Part shown: positions 1 to 6,526 of the stretch, piece by piece
Layout: each line of letters begins with the position of its first letter
Numbering within the stretch: the stretch's first letter is position 1
Source: an uncultured Clostridia bacterium
GTDB taxonomy: Bacteria; Bacillota_A; Clostridia; Oscillospirales; Acutalibacteraceae
Direction of reading: 5' to 3'
Assembly (NCBI GenBank): GCA_944380625.1
Contig: CALWIE010000088.1
Span: 1 to 6,929, forward strand
DNA length: 6,929 bases
Made by a program: the position numbers and the translations under genes
The notes under the pieces: model-generated
What the model was told of the DNA's origin: nothing
Databases searched by the model: none
The model's input: the letters and a program-made list of their open reading frames with translations, nothing else

Positions 1-54
1 TTGGACGGATACCGGGGCGGCAAGCTGGGGCGCATCACCCTGGAGCGCCCTTGA
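1..54 (+). CDS. rbgA: C-terminal end of ribosome biogenesis GTPase RbgA/YlqF (partial)
   Basis: Reading frame 1 is open from the window edge and gives 17 residues, [17 protein letters not shown], before a TGA at 52-54. The pattern of an aromatic residue and Arg, then G-x-LGR-(I/L)-(S/T)-LE close to the terminus is what I recall for the end of RbgA (YlqF). RbgA is a circularly permuted GTPase that helps the large ribosomal subunit mature. The position directly before rnhB supports this, because ylqF and rnhB are neighbours in Bacillus and many other Firmicutes. Only the tail is visible, so no GTPase motif can be checked, and the name rests on a short motif plus context. Confidence 0.7.
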   Translation: MDGYRGGKLGRITLERP

Positions 55-88
55 CCCCTTGTAACCACCGGGTCCATCGGGCCGGGAG

Positions 89-94
89 AGGAGG
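89..94 (+). promoter_or_regulatory. Ribosome binding site that fixes the rnhB start
   Basis: A perfect AGGAGG lies 7 bases before the GTG at 102. This argues for GTG as the true rnhB start rather than the in-frame TTG at 51, which has no such site and would overlap the upstream stop codon. Confidence 0.85.
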
Positions 95-101
95 ACTTTT
101 T

Positions 102-740
102 GTGGCAACCACCCTTTCAAAAGCGCAGCCCGCGGACTGGTTCGCCTGGGAACGCAGGGCCGCAGAGGCGGGGCACAGCCCGGTCTGCGGCATTGACGAA
201 GCCGGCCGGGGCCCCTTGGCGGGGCCGGTGTGCGCGGCCGCCGTTATCCTGCCCCTGGACTGCGGCATAGAGGGCCTCAACGACTCCAAAAAGCTCACGG
301 AGAAAAAACGGGAGGCGCTGTTTCCCCTGATCCAGGAGAAGGCCCTGGCCTGGGGCGTGGGCTGGGCCAGCGCCCAGGAGATCGATGAGATCAACATCCT
401 GCAGGCCACCTTTTTGGCCATGGAGCGGGCCTGCGCCAGCCTCCAGGCCGCGCCGGGGTGGGTCCTGGTGGACGGCAACCGTATGCCGCCCTTGGGCCTG
501 CCCGGGGAGACGGTGGTAAAGGGGGACGCCCAGTGCGCCAGCATCGCGGCGGCGTCCATCTTGGCCAAAGTGAGCCGGGACCGGCTCCTGCGTGAATGGG
601 ACGAGCTCTATCCCGCATATGGCTTTGGCAAGCACAAGGGCTACGGCACCAAGGCCCATTACGAGGCCATAGAAAAATACGGCCTTTTGCCCATCCACCG
701 GCGGAGCTTCCTGAAGAACCTGGGGGGGAAGAGCCTGTGA
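102..740 (+). CDS. rnhB: Ribonuclease HII
   Basis: This is a 212-residue protein of normal RNase HII length. The enzyme cleaves the RNA strand of RNA-DNA hybrids and starts removal of single ribonucleotides misincorporated in DNA, acting on the chromosome in the cytoplasm. The family signature [13 protein letters not shown] lies at residues 30-42. The four metal-binding carboxylates expected of the family are D32, E33, D124 (in VDG) and D142 (in KGDA). Other conserved blocks are NDSKKL (60-65), [14 protein letters not shown] (147-160) and [10 protein letters not shown] near the C-terminus. After D142 the sequence reads AQCAS, where many relatives have a basic residue then Ser; this is a mild deviation outside the catalytic set. 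GTG at 102 is chosen as the start because of the AGGAGG 7 bases upstream. The stop overlaps the start of the next gene, so the two are probably translationally coupled. The gene sits 47 bases after the rbgA stop. Confidence 0.96.
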   Translation: MATTLSKAQPADWFAWERRAAEAGHSPVCGIDEAGRGPLAGPVCAAAVILPLDCGIEGLNDSKKLTEKKREALFPLIQEKALAWGVGWASAQEIDEINILQATFLAMERACASLQAAPGWVLVDGNRMPPLGLPGETVVKGDAQCASIAAASILAKVSRDRLLREWDELYPAYGFGKHKGYGTKAHYEAIEKYGLLPIHRRSFLKNLGGKSL

Positions 741-1084
741 GCCCGGGCGCAGGGAAGCGGGGAGAGGCCCACATCGCCCGCTGGCTGGAAAAGAGGGGCT
801 ACCGGGTGGTGGCTCAAAATTACCACTCCCGCTTTGGGGAGATCGACATCATCGCCCAAAAGGGGGAGTACCTGGCCTTTGTGGAGGTAAAAACCAGGGA
901 GAAGGGCAGCCTGGTGCCCCCCTTTGAGGCCATCACCCCCCAGAAGCAGAGGAAGATTCTCGCAGCCGCGAAGGACTATCTGGCCCGCAACCCCACCGGG
1001 CTGCAGCCCCGGTTTGACGCCGCAGCCGTATACCTGCGCAGGGGGGAAGTCGTAGGGGAAGAATACCTGGAAAACGCCTTCTGA
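737..1084 (+). CDS. yraN: YraN/UPF0102 family protein, putative nuclease fold
   Basis: This protein has 115 residues, the usual length of the YraN (UPF0102) family, which resembles archaeal Holliday-junction resolvase and restriction-endonuclease folds. Its exact role is not settled. Visible motifs are GxxGE (residues 6-10), [15 protein letters not shown] (15-29), GEID (34-37) and FVEVKTR (48-54). E35, D37, E50 and K52 form the E/D...ExK pattern expected of a PD-(D/E)xK metal site. Translation probably starts at GTG 737, which overlaps the rnhB stop as GTGA. The only upstream purine signal is a G-run at 722-728, so re-initiation after rnhB is likely. A longer in-frame reading from 596 would lie almost wholly inside rnhB and lacks homologous character, so it is rejected. 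Linkage to rnhB fits a nucleic-acid role, but that is inference. Confidence 0.93.
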   Translation: MSPGAGKRGEAHIARWLEKRGYRVVAQNYHSRFGEIDIIAQKGEYLAFVEVKTREKGSLVPPFEAITPQKQRKILAAAKDYLARNPTGLQPRFDAAAVYLRRGEVVGEEYLENAF

Positions 1085-1107
1085 AGCCAGAGGGCGCTTT
1101 TCCCTAT

Positions 1108-1114
1108 AGGAGGA
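1108..1114 (+). promoter_or_regulatory. Strong ribosome binding site for the dipeptidase gene
   Basis: AGGAGGA ends 6 bases before the ATG at 1121, a near-ideal Shine-Dalgarno placement. It lies in the 36-base gap after yraN. The gap holds no promoter that I can see, so the dipeptidase is probably read from the upstream operon with its own efficient translation start. Confidence 0.85.
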
Positions 1115-1120
1115 ATTGCC

Positions 1121-2059
1121 ATGCGTTATTTTGACCTGCACTGCGACACCCTCACAGAGTGCGCGGGATATGGCCTCTCCCTTGAGAGGAACGGCCTGCA
1201 CATAGACCTGGAACGGGCCCGGAGGCTGGGAACTTACGTCCAGTGCTTCGCGGTTTGGCTTCACGACAGCGTGCGGGGGGAAGAGGCCTTCCAGGGGTTT
1301 TGCCAGGCCGCGGACCTCCTGGAACGCCAGGCATCGGGGAGCGGCGGCGCCCTGCGCCTCTGCCGCCGCCGGGAGGACCTGGCCGCGGTGGAGAGCCAAG
1401 GGGGCGTTGGGGCCGTCCTCACGGTGGAAAACGGCTCGGTGCTGGGGGGAAAACTGGAGCGCGTCCAGGTTTTGAAGGACAGGGGCGTGGCCATGCTCAC
1501 CCTCACCTGGAATGGGGAAAACGAGCTGGGCCGGGGGGTGATGGCTTCGGGCGACGGGGGGCTTACCCCCTTTGGCCGGCAGGTTGTGCCTGCCCTGGAA
1601 CAGGCGGGCATTTTGGTGGACGTATCCCATGCCAGCCCCGAGCTCTTTTGGGATGTGATGGCTCTGGCGAAAAAGCCTGTTGTCGCTTCCCATTCCAACG
1701 CGAAGGCGGTCTGCGGCCATCCCCGCAACCTGACCGACGAGCAGTTTACCGCCATCCGGGACGCCGGGGGGCTGGTGGGGCTCAACTTCTACAAGGGCTT
1801 TTTAAACGACCGGCCGGAACAGGCCGCAATGGAGGACGTGCTGCGCCACGCAGAACACTTTCTCTCCTTAGGGGGAGAGGACACCTTGGCCATGGGCAGC
1901 GACTTCGACGGGGCGGCGCTCCCTGCCGACATGCCGGGCTTGGAGGCCGTCCCTCAGCTCTACGAGCTCTTTTTGCGCCGCAACTATCCCCAGGCACTTT
2001 TGGAAAAGCTCTTTTACGGCAACGCCGCCCGGATGTTCGCCCGGGAGGGTTTGCTTTGA
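1121..2059 (+). CDS. Membrane dipeptidase family (peptidase M19) zinc dipeptidase
   Basis: This 312-residue enzyme belongs to the renal-dipeptidase family (M19), amidohydrolase-like TIM barrels with two zinc ions that split dipeptides, often with broad or D-residue-tolerant specificity. Metal ligands line up with the human enzyme: H7 and D9 (in DLHCD), bridging E103, H170 (DVSH) and H191 (ASHS). The H170-H191 spacing of 21 equals that of H198-H219 in the human protein. The likely substrate-binding Arg is R202 (in HPRNLTD) and the catalytic-region Asp is D261 (GSDFDG). GLTPFG (147-152) is also a family hallmark. There is no signal peptide or membrane segment, so despite the family name it should be cytosolic. 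The start is supported by AGGAGG at 1108. It lies 36 bases after yraN and probably shares its transcript. Its TGA lies inside the -35 box of the next promoter. The substrate cannot be told from the sequence. Confidence 0.94.
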   Translation: MRYFDLHCDTLTECAGYGLSLERNGLHIDLERARRLGTYVQCFAVWLHDSVRGEEAFQGFCQAADLLERQASGSGGALRLCRRREDLAAVESQGGVGAVLTVENGSVLGGKLERVQVLKDRGVAMLTLTWNGENELGRGVMASGDGGLTPFGRQVVPALEQAGILVDVSHASPELFWDVMALAKKPVVASHSNAKAVCGHPRNLTDEQFTAIRDAGGLVGLNFYKGFLNDRPEQAAMEDVLRHAEHFLSLGGEDTLAMGSDFDGAALPADMPGLEAVPQLYELFLRRNYPQALLEKLFYGNAARMFAREGLL

Positions 2060-2084
2060 CAGAAAGGCGAAAGTACGGTATAGT
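2056..2084 (+). promoter_or_regulatory. Sigma-A-type promoter for thrC
   Basis: A perfect -35 TTGACA (2056-2061) is followed after exactly 17 bases by TATAGT (2079-2084), 5 of 6 to the -10 consensus. Transcription would start near 2091, giving a leader of about 56 bases before the thrC ATG. The TGA stop of the dipeptidase (2057-2059) lies within the -35 hexamer. No T-box, leader peptide or clear hairpin is seen in the short leader. Confidence 0.8.
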
Positions 2085-2146
2085 AATAGCGTCTAAAAGC
2101 GAGATTGACCGCGAAAAACCAAAGACAACGGAAACCAGGTGATACT

Positions 2147-3652
2147 ATGCGCTATAAAAGCACCCGCAACTCCCAGCTCCGGCTGACGGCCTCCCAGGTG
2201 ATCGCCCAGGGGATCTCCGAGGAGGGCGGACTCTTTGTGCCGGAGGCCTTCCCGGACCTGTCCGCCCGGTTCCCCGTCCTTTTGGGGATGGGTTACAAGG
2301 ACCTGGCCAAGGAGATCTTCGGACTCTTTTTGTCCGATTTTTCCCAGGAGGAGATCGCCTCTTGCGTGGATCGGGCCTATACAGAAGAGAAGTTTTCCGG
2401 GGATCCCCCTGTCAAGCTCATCCCCCTCACAGCGGGCGGGGAGAGGAAGTTCCTGCTGGAGCTTTGGCACGGCCCCACTTGCGCCTTTAAGGACATGGCC
2501 CTGCAGATTCTGCCCCATTTTCTCACCACTGCCCTGGGAAAGGCGGGGGATGGGAAAGAGGCGGTGATCTTGACCGCCACCTCGGGGGACACGGGCAAGG
2601 CCGCCCTAGAGGGCTTTAAAGACGTGCCCGGGACGCGCATCCTGGTGTTCTACCCCCGGGATGGGGTCAGCCCCATGCAGAAGCGGCAGATGGCCACCCA
2701 AGAAGGGGATAATGTGGCCGTTTGCGCCATTGAGGGGAACTTTGACGACGCCCAGACCAGCGTGAAGAAGATCTTCACCGACCCCATCCTCCAGGAAAAG
2801 CTGGCCCGGCAGGGGATGTTATTCTCCAGCGCCAACTCCATCAACTGGGGGCGGCTGCTGCCCCAGATTGTCTACTATGTGTTCGCCTATCTGGAGCTGG
2901 CGCGGCGCGAGGAGCTCTCCCTGGGGCAGCCCATGGATGTGGTGGTGCCCACGGGGAACTTTGGGAATATCCTTGCCGCCTATTACGCCCGGAAGATGGG
3001 CCTGCCTGTCCGGAAGTTTGTCTGCGCTTCCAACGCGAACAAGGTCCTCACGGACTTCATCCGAACCGGGGTCTACGACCGCCGGCGGGACTTCCACGCC
3101 ACCGCCTCCCCCTCCATGGACATCCTGATCTCCAGCAACCTGGAGCGGCTGCTCTACGACCTGTGCGGCGAGGACAGCGGAACCCTCGCCGGGTGGATGA
3201 GAGAGCTGGCCGCAGAGGGCGTCTACCAGGTGGATGCCGGGGTAAAGGCCAAAATGCAGGAGCTGTTCTACGGGGGCTTCTGTGGGGATGGGGGCACCTT
3301 TGAGACCATCCGGAAGCTCTGGGACCAGGAGGGCTATCTCTGCGACACCCACACTGCCGTGGCGGTGGACGTGGACCGCCAGTACCTGGGGGAGGGGGGA
3401 GACCCCGTCCCCACGGTGATCGCCTCCACCGCGAACCCCTACAAGTTCTCCGGCAGCGTCCTGGAGGCCCTGCAAGGGGCTTTGCCCTGCGGGGATGATT
3501 TTTCCAACCTGCAAGCCCTGGAAGGCCTCACCGGCCAGGCTGCCCCCGCCCAGCTCCGGGCCCTGCGGGACAAGCCGGAGCGCTTTTCCCAGTGCATCTC
3601 CCGGGAAGGGGCGGCGGACTATGTGCTCTCCGCCCTGGGGATTGCCCCATGA
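2147..3652 (+). CDS. thrC: Threonine synthase
   Basis: This 501-residue PLP enzyme (fold type II) converts O-phospho-L-homoserine and water to L-threonine and phosphate, the last step of threonine synthesis in the cytoplasm. The N-terminus has YKSTR (3-7) and GISEEGGLFVPE (22-33), typical of the family. The cofactor lysine is K115 in HGPTCAFKD. TATSGDTGKAA (143-153) and PTGNFGN (268-274) are cofactor- and phosphate-binding loops, and SANSINWGRLLPQ (228-240) is a further signature. The length fits the longer class found in E. coli, fungi and many clostridia rather than the shorter Bacillus-type class. The ATG at 2147 is preferred: AGGTGA (2137-2142) precedes it and YKSTR is at the expected place, whereas the upstream in-frame TTG at 2105 has no support. 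It has its own promoter at 2056-2084. No hom or thrB gene is in view. The stop overlaps the next start as ATGA. Confidence 0.96.
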   Translation: MRYKSTRNSQLRLTASQVIAQGISEEGGLFVPEAFPDLSARFPVLLGMGYKDLAKEIFGLFLSDFSQEEIASCVDRAYTEEKFSGDPPVKLIPLTAGGERKFLLELWHGPTCAFKDMALQILPHFLTTALGKAGDGKEAVILTATSGDTGKAALEGFKDVPGTRILVFYPRDGVSPMQKRQMATQEGDNVAVCAIEGNFDDAQTSVKKIFTDPILQEKLARQGMLFSSANSINWGRLLPQIVYYVFAYLELARREELSLGQPMDVVVPTGNFGNILAAYYARKMGLPVRKFVCASNANKVLTDFIRTGVYDRRRDFHATASPSMDILISSNLERLLYDLCGEDSGTLAGWMRELAAEGVYQVDAGVKAKMQELFYGGFCGDGGTFETIRKLWDQEGYLCDTHTAVAVDVDRQYLGEGGDPVPTVIASTANPYKFSGSVLEALQGALPCGDDFSNLQALEGLTGQAAPAQLRALRDKPERFSQCISREGAADYVLSALGIAP

Positions 3653-4338
3653 GCTTGTTTGTCATCGCAGACCTGCACCTCTCCCTAAACGGGGAGAATC
3701 CCATGGACGTGTTCCGGGGGTGGCAGGGATATGTGCGGCGCTTGGAGGAAAACTGGCGGCGCGTGGTGCGGGAGGGGGACACGGTGGTCATAGCGGGGGA
3801 TATTTCCTGGGCCATGAAGCTGGAAGACGCCTTTTTGGACTTCCAGTTCCTCCACAGCCTTCCCGGCAGCAAGGTGCTTTTAAAGGGCAACCACGACTAC
3901 TGGTGGTCCACCCGGAGCAAAATCGACCAGTTCCTTCTGGAACACGGCTTTTCCGATATGCGGGTGCTGCACAACTGCGCGTATCTGGTGGAGGGCAAGG
4001 CTTTGTGCGGCACCAGAGGGTGGCTGTACAACTCGGAGAGCGCGGAGGACAAGAAGATTGTGGCCCGGGAGGCGGGCCGCCTCAGCGCCTCTTTGGCCGA
4101 GGCCAAAAAACTGGGCGGGGAGCCGGTGGCCTTTCTCCACTATCCCCCTGTGTACGACGACATGGCCTGCCGGGAGATCTTGGAGCTGCTGGTGGAAAAC
4201 CAGGTGGGCCGCTGCTACTTTGGCCACATCCACGGCCAGTACGCCGCCCAAAAGGCCCTTGTGGGAGAATACCAGGGCGTCAAAATGCGGCTGATCTCCG
4301 CAGACCATTTGCAATTTTGCCCTGTGCTGGTGGAGTAA
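3649..4338 (+). CDS. Calcineurin-like metallophosphoesterase of unknown substrate
   Basis: This 229-residue protein has the full calcineurin-like phosphoesterase motif set for a two-metal site: D8 and H10 (ADLH), D51 (AGDIS), N81 and H82 (GNHDYWW), H164 (HYPP), and H193 and H195 (GHIHG). The GDISWA and GNHDYWW wording with a C-terminal HLQFCPV strand matches the family of predicted phosphohydrolases that I recall as COG1768. That family has no firmly assigned substrate. There is no signal peptide, so it is cytosolic. The ATG at 3649 overlaps the thrC stop in an ATGA junction, which indicates translational coupling. A longer in-frame extension back to 3592 lies inside thrC and precedes the conserved start of the fold, so it is rejected. 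A role in threonine metabolism is not implied by the fold; the pairing may be only positional. Confidence 0.92.
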   Translation: MSLFVIADLHLSLNGENPMDVFRGWQGYVRRLEENWRRVVREGDTVVIAGDISWAMKLEDAFLDFQFLHSLPGSKVLLKGNHDYWWSTRSKIDQFLLEHGFSDMRVLHNCAYLVEGKALCGTRGWLYNSESAEDKKIVAREAGRLSASLAEAKKLGGEPVAFLHYPPVYDDMACREILELLVENQVGRCYFGHIHGQYAAQKALVGEYQGVKMRLISADHLQFCPVLVE

Positions 4339-4403
4339 ACTGGCGTTTTTCCGGATTTTCCTGAAATATTTGCGGGAAACGTATGGATTCTTTGTCCGGC
4401 CTG

Positions 4404-4412
4404 TGATATAAT
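4404..4412 (+). promoter_or_regulatory. Extended -10 promoter for tig
   Basis: TGA-TATAAT shows a consensus -10 (4407-4412) preceded by the TGN extension (4404-4406). The best -35 candidate at 17-base spacing, TGGATT (4384-4389), matches TTGACA at only 3 of 6 positions, which an extended -10 can offset. Transcription would begin near 4419, about 39 bases before the tig ATG. The 119-base gap 4339-4457 is AT-richer than its surroundings, as expected of a promoter region. Confidence 0.75.
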
Positions 4413-4440
4413 TACACAGTTACTTCGGTAAGTTTATTTT

Positions 4441-4447
4441 GAGAGGA
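4441..4447 (+). promoter_or_regulatory. Ribosome binding site of tig
   Basis: GAGAGGA lies upstream of the ATG at 4458, with 11 bases between the last G of AGAGG and the start codon. This is on the long side but is the only Shine-Dalgarno-like run in the short leader. A second ATG at 4462 is out of frame. Confidence 0.65.
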
Positions 4448-4457
4448 ATAAGAGATC

Positions 4458-5849
4458 ATGAATGTAAAATCGACCAACAAAGTGGAAACCAACCGTTACG
4501 AGCTGGAGCTGGAAGTCAGCGCTGCGGACTTTAACGAGGCCATCAACGCCGTCTACAAGCGGGAGAGCAAGAAGATGAATATCCCCGGGTTCCGCAAGGG
4601 CCATGCCCCCCGGGCTTTTATTGAGAAATATTATGGCGAAGAGGTCTTCTACGAGGCCGCCATCGATCACCTGTACCGCCCCATGGTCATGGAGGCCGTG
4701 GAGAAGTCCGGCCTGGAAGTGATCAGCGTCGGCGAGTTCAAACTCGACGAGGTCAGCAAGGAGAAGGGCCTTCTCTGCAAGCTCACTGTGGTCACCAAGC
4801 CCGAGGCCACCATTGAAGGCTACAAGGGCATCGAGGTGTTTAAGGAGCCTGTGGCTGTCTCTGAGGGGGACATCGACCAGGAGATTGAGCGGGTCCGGGA
4901 GCGCAACTCCCGGGTGACCCATGTGGAGGGCCGCCCCGCTGAGACCGGCGACATCGCCACTATCGACTTCGACGGCTATTTGGACGGCAAGCAGTTTGAC
5001 GGGGGCAAGGCGGAAAATTACGAGCTTACCCTGGGCGCCGGCCAGTTCATCCCCGGCTTTGAAGAGCAGGTGGTGGGCCACAATGTGGGCGACGAGTTCG
5101 ACATCAACGTGACTTTCCCCGAGGACTACCACGCGGAAGAGCTCAAGGGCAAGCCCGTTGTCTTCAAGATCAAGCTCCACGAGCTGAAGAAGAAAGAGCT
5201 TCCCGAGGTGGATGACGAGTTTGTCAAGGACGTCAGCGAGTTCGACACCCTGGCCGACTACCGCAGCGACATCCAGAAGCGCCTGCTCTCCCAGAGGGAG
5301 AAGGCCGCAGACGCCGATGTGGAGAACCAGCTGGTGGATGCCGTCATCGAGAAGGTCCAGGCCGAGATCCCCGACGAGATGGTGGAAAACGAGGTGGACG
5401 AGATCATCAACTCCTTCGCCTACCGCCTCCAGTCCCAGGGCCTGAAGCTGGAGACCTACCTGAAGTACACCGGCCAGTCCACGGATGACCTGCGCACCCA
5501 GTACAAGCCCCAGGCAGAGCGCCAGGTGAAGGTGCGCCTGGGCCTGGAGAAGATCGCCGAGCTGGAGGGCCTGGAGCCCACCGAGGAGGAGACTGAGGCG
5601 GAGTACCAGAAGCTGGCCGACTCCTACGGCATGCCCCTGGAGAGCGTAAAGAACCTGGTCACCGTGGAGGGCCTCAACGGGGACATCCGCAACCAGAAGG
5701 CCATCGACTTCATCCGGGAGAACGCCGTGATCCAGGAGGCCAAGGACGAGGAGAAGAAAGTGGAGAAGCCCGCTCCCAAGAAGCGCGCCCCTCGGAAAAA
5801 GGCCAAAGCCGAGGAAGAGCAGCCCGCTGAGGAAAAAACCGAGGGCTAA
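4458..5849 (+). CDS. tig: Trigger factor, ribosome-associated chaperone and peptidyl-prolyl isomerase
   Basis: This 463-residue trigger factor binds at the ribosome exit tunnel and shields nascent chains. The N-terminal ribosome-binding domain carries the signature GFRKG at 44-48 (IPGFRKGHAP). The FKBP-type prolyl isomerase domain runs from about 158 to 245, with TGDIATIDFDGYLDG (163-177) and FIPGFEEQVVG (197-207). The rest to about 430 is the helical, SurA-like substrate-binding region. The protein is some 30 residues longer than E. coli (432) and B. subtilis (424) trigger factor. The excess is a lysine-, alanine-, proline- and glutamate-rich tail (431-463) with no predicted fold. It has its own promoter at 4404-4412 and stands directly before clpP and clpX, the common bacterial arrangement linking folding to degradation. 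No CIRCE or other heat-shock operator was seen upstream. Confidence 0.97.
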   Translation: MNVKSTNKVETNRYELELEVSAADFNEAINAVYKRESKKMNIPGFRKGHAPRAFIEKYYGEEVFYEAAIDHLYRPMVMEAVEKSGLEVISVGEFKLDEVSKEKGLLCKLTVVTKPEATIEGYKGIEVFKEPVAVSEGDIDQEIERVRERNSRVTHVEGRPAETGDIATIDFDGYLDGKQFDGGKAENYELTLGAGQFIPGFEEQVVGHNVGDEFDINVTFPEDYHAEELKGKPVVFKIKLHELKKKELPEVDDEFVKDVSEFDTLADYRSDIQKRLLSQREKAADADVENQLVDAVIEKVQAEIPDEMVENEVDEIINSFAYRLQSQGLKLETYLKYTGQSTDDLRTQYKPQAERQVKVRLGLEKIAELEGLEPTEEETEAEYQKLADSYGMPLESVKNLVTVEGLNGDIRNQKAIDFIRENAVIQEAKDEEKKVEKPAPKKRAPRKKAKAEEEQPAEEKTEG

Positions 5850-5906
5850 ATCCCCTCCTTTCGGAATAAATCTTACTGTTTGCTTTCATACTAAAGTTGT
5901 TTGTGA

Positions 5907-5912
5907 AAGGAG
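5907..5912 (+). promoter_or_regulatory. Ribosome binding site of clpP
   Basis: AAGGAG lies upstream of the ATG at 5924 with an 11-base spacer, longer than optimal. An in-frame TTG at 5897 lies before this site and would add nine residues not typical of ClpP, so the ATG is chosen. Confidence 0.7.
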
Positions 5913-5923
5913 CCAAGCGGTAC

Positions 5924-6505
5924 ATGAGCTTAATCCCTTATGTTGTGGAACAGACCAACCGGGGCGAGCGTTCCTACGATATTTTCTCCCGGTTGCTGAA
6001 TGATCGCATCATCCTTCTCAACGAGGATGTGAACAGCGCCTCTGCCGGCGTGATTGTGGCCCAGCTGCTGTATTTGGAGGGACAGGACCCGGAGAAGGAC
6101 ATCTCCCTCTACATCAACAGCCCCGGCGGCGTCATCACCGACGGCATGGCCATTTATGACACCATGCAGTATATCAAGTGCGACGTATCCACCATCTGCA
6201 TCGGCATGGCGGCCTCTATGGGGGCCTTCCTGCTGGCTGCCGGCGCCAAGGGCAAGCGTTTTGCCCTGCCCAACAGCGAGATTATGATTCACCAGCCCAG
6301 CGGCGGCGCCCAGGGCCAGGCCACGGACATCAGCATCCACGCAAACCACATCCTCCGGGTGAAGGAAAAGCTGAACCAGATCCTTTCCGAGCGCACCGGC
6401 CAGCCCCTGGAAGTGGTCCAGCGGGACACGGAGCGGGACAATTTCATGACCGCCCAGGAGGCTCTGGAGTACGGTCTGATCGACAAGGTCATTGAGCACC
6501 GATAA
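5924..6505 (+). CDS. clpP: ATP-dependent Clp protease proteolytic subunit ClpP
   Basis: This 193-residue serine protease forms the double-heptamer chamber that degrades proteins unfolded by ClpX or other Clp ATPases. The N-terminus [19 protein letters not shown] is classical ClpP and supports the ATG at 5924. The catalytic triad is S98 (GMAASMG), H123 (MIHQP) and D172 (RDTERDNFM), with the same numbering as in B. subtilis ClpP. The oxyanion-hole glycines are in NSPGG (65-69), and the handle-helix region [14 protein letters not shown] (131-144) is intact. There is no long propeptide. It follows tig by 74 bases and precedes clpX by 21 bases, so clpP and clpX are almost certainly co-transcribed. 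I see no convincing promoter or terminator in the tig-clpP gap, so read-through from tig is likely. No CtsR or CIRCE operator was recognised. Confidence 0.98.
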   Translation: MSLIPYVVEQTNRGERSYDIFSRLLNDRIILLNEDVNSASAGVIVAQLLYLEGQDPEKDISLYINSPGGVITDGMAIYDTMQYIKCDVSTICIGMAASMGAFLLAAGAKGKRFALPNSEIMIHQPSGGAQGQATDISIHANHILRVKEKLNQILSERTGQPLEVVQRDTERDNFMTAQEALEYGLIDKVIEHR

Positions 6506-6526
6506 AAAGAGAAGGGAAGTGGACAG

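Noticed and set aside
1091..1105. AGGG/CCCT inverted repeat between yraN and the dipeptidase
   Set aside because: A 4-bp stem with a 7-base loop and no T-tract is expected by chance.
1556..1570. GGGGG-GCTTA-CCCCC perfect palindrome inside the dipeptidase
   Set aside because: It encodes the conserved GLTPFG family motif with GC-rich codons, so protein conservation explains it.
659..1720. A 353-codon open frame on the - strand opposite yraN and the dipeptidase
   Set aside because: It lies antisense to two genes with clear motifs, has no recognisable domain and no ribosome site. GC-rich coding DNA routinely yields such long shadows.
1243..2142. A 299-codon + strand frame overlapping most of the dipeptidase
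   Set aside because: Its product is Gly/Arg/Pro-rich low-complexity sequence typical of a shifted frame over GC-rich codons, whereas the dipeptidase frame has all zinc ligands.
2091..2146. T-box, riboswitch or attenuator in the thrC leader
   Set aside because: The leader is about 56 bases, lacks a specifier stem or terminator hairpin and has no run of Thr codons.
4344..4381. Possible terminator after the phosphoesterase: CGTTTTTC pairing with GGGAAACG
   Set aside because: The stem needs two G-U pairs, the loop is 22 bases and no T-run follows, so it does not qualify as an intrinsic terminator.
5841..5860. GAGGG/CCCTC hairpin over the tig stop codon
   Set aside because: The stem is only 5 bp and is followed by CTTTC rather than a T-run. 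It is too weak to call a terminator.
5850..5923. Separate clpP promoter or heat-shock operator in the tig-clpP gap
   Set aside because: CATACT (5887-5892) is a 4/6 match to a -10, but no -35 lies at a usable distance. No CIRCE or CtsR-like heptad repeat is visible.
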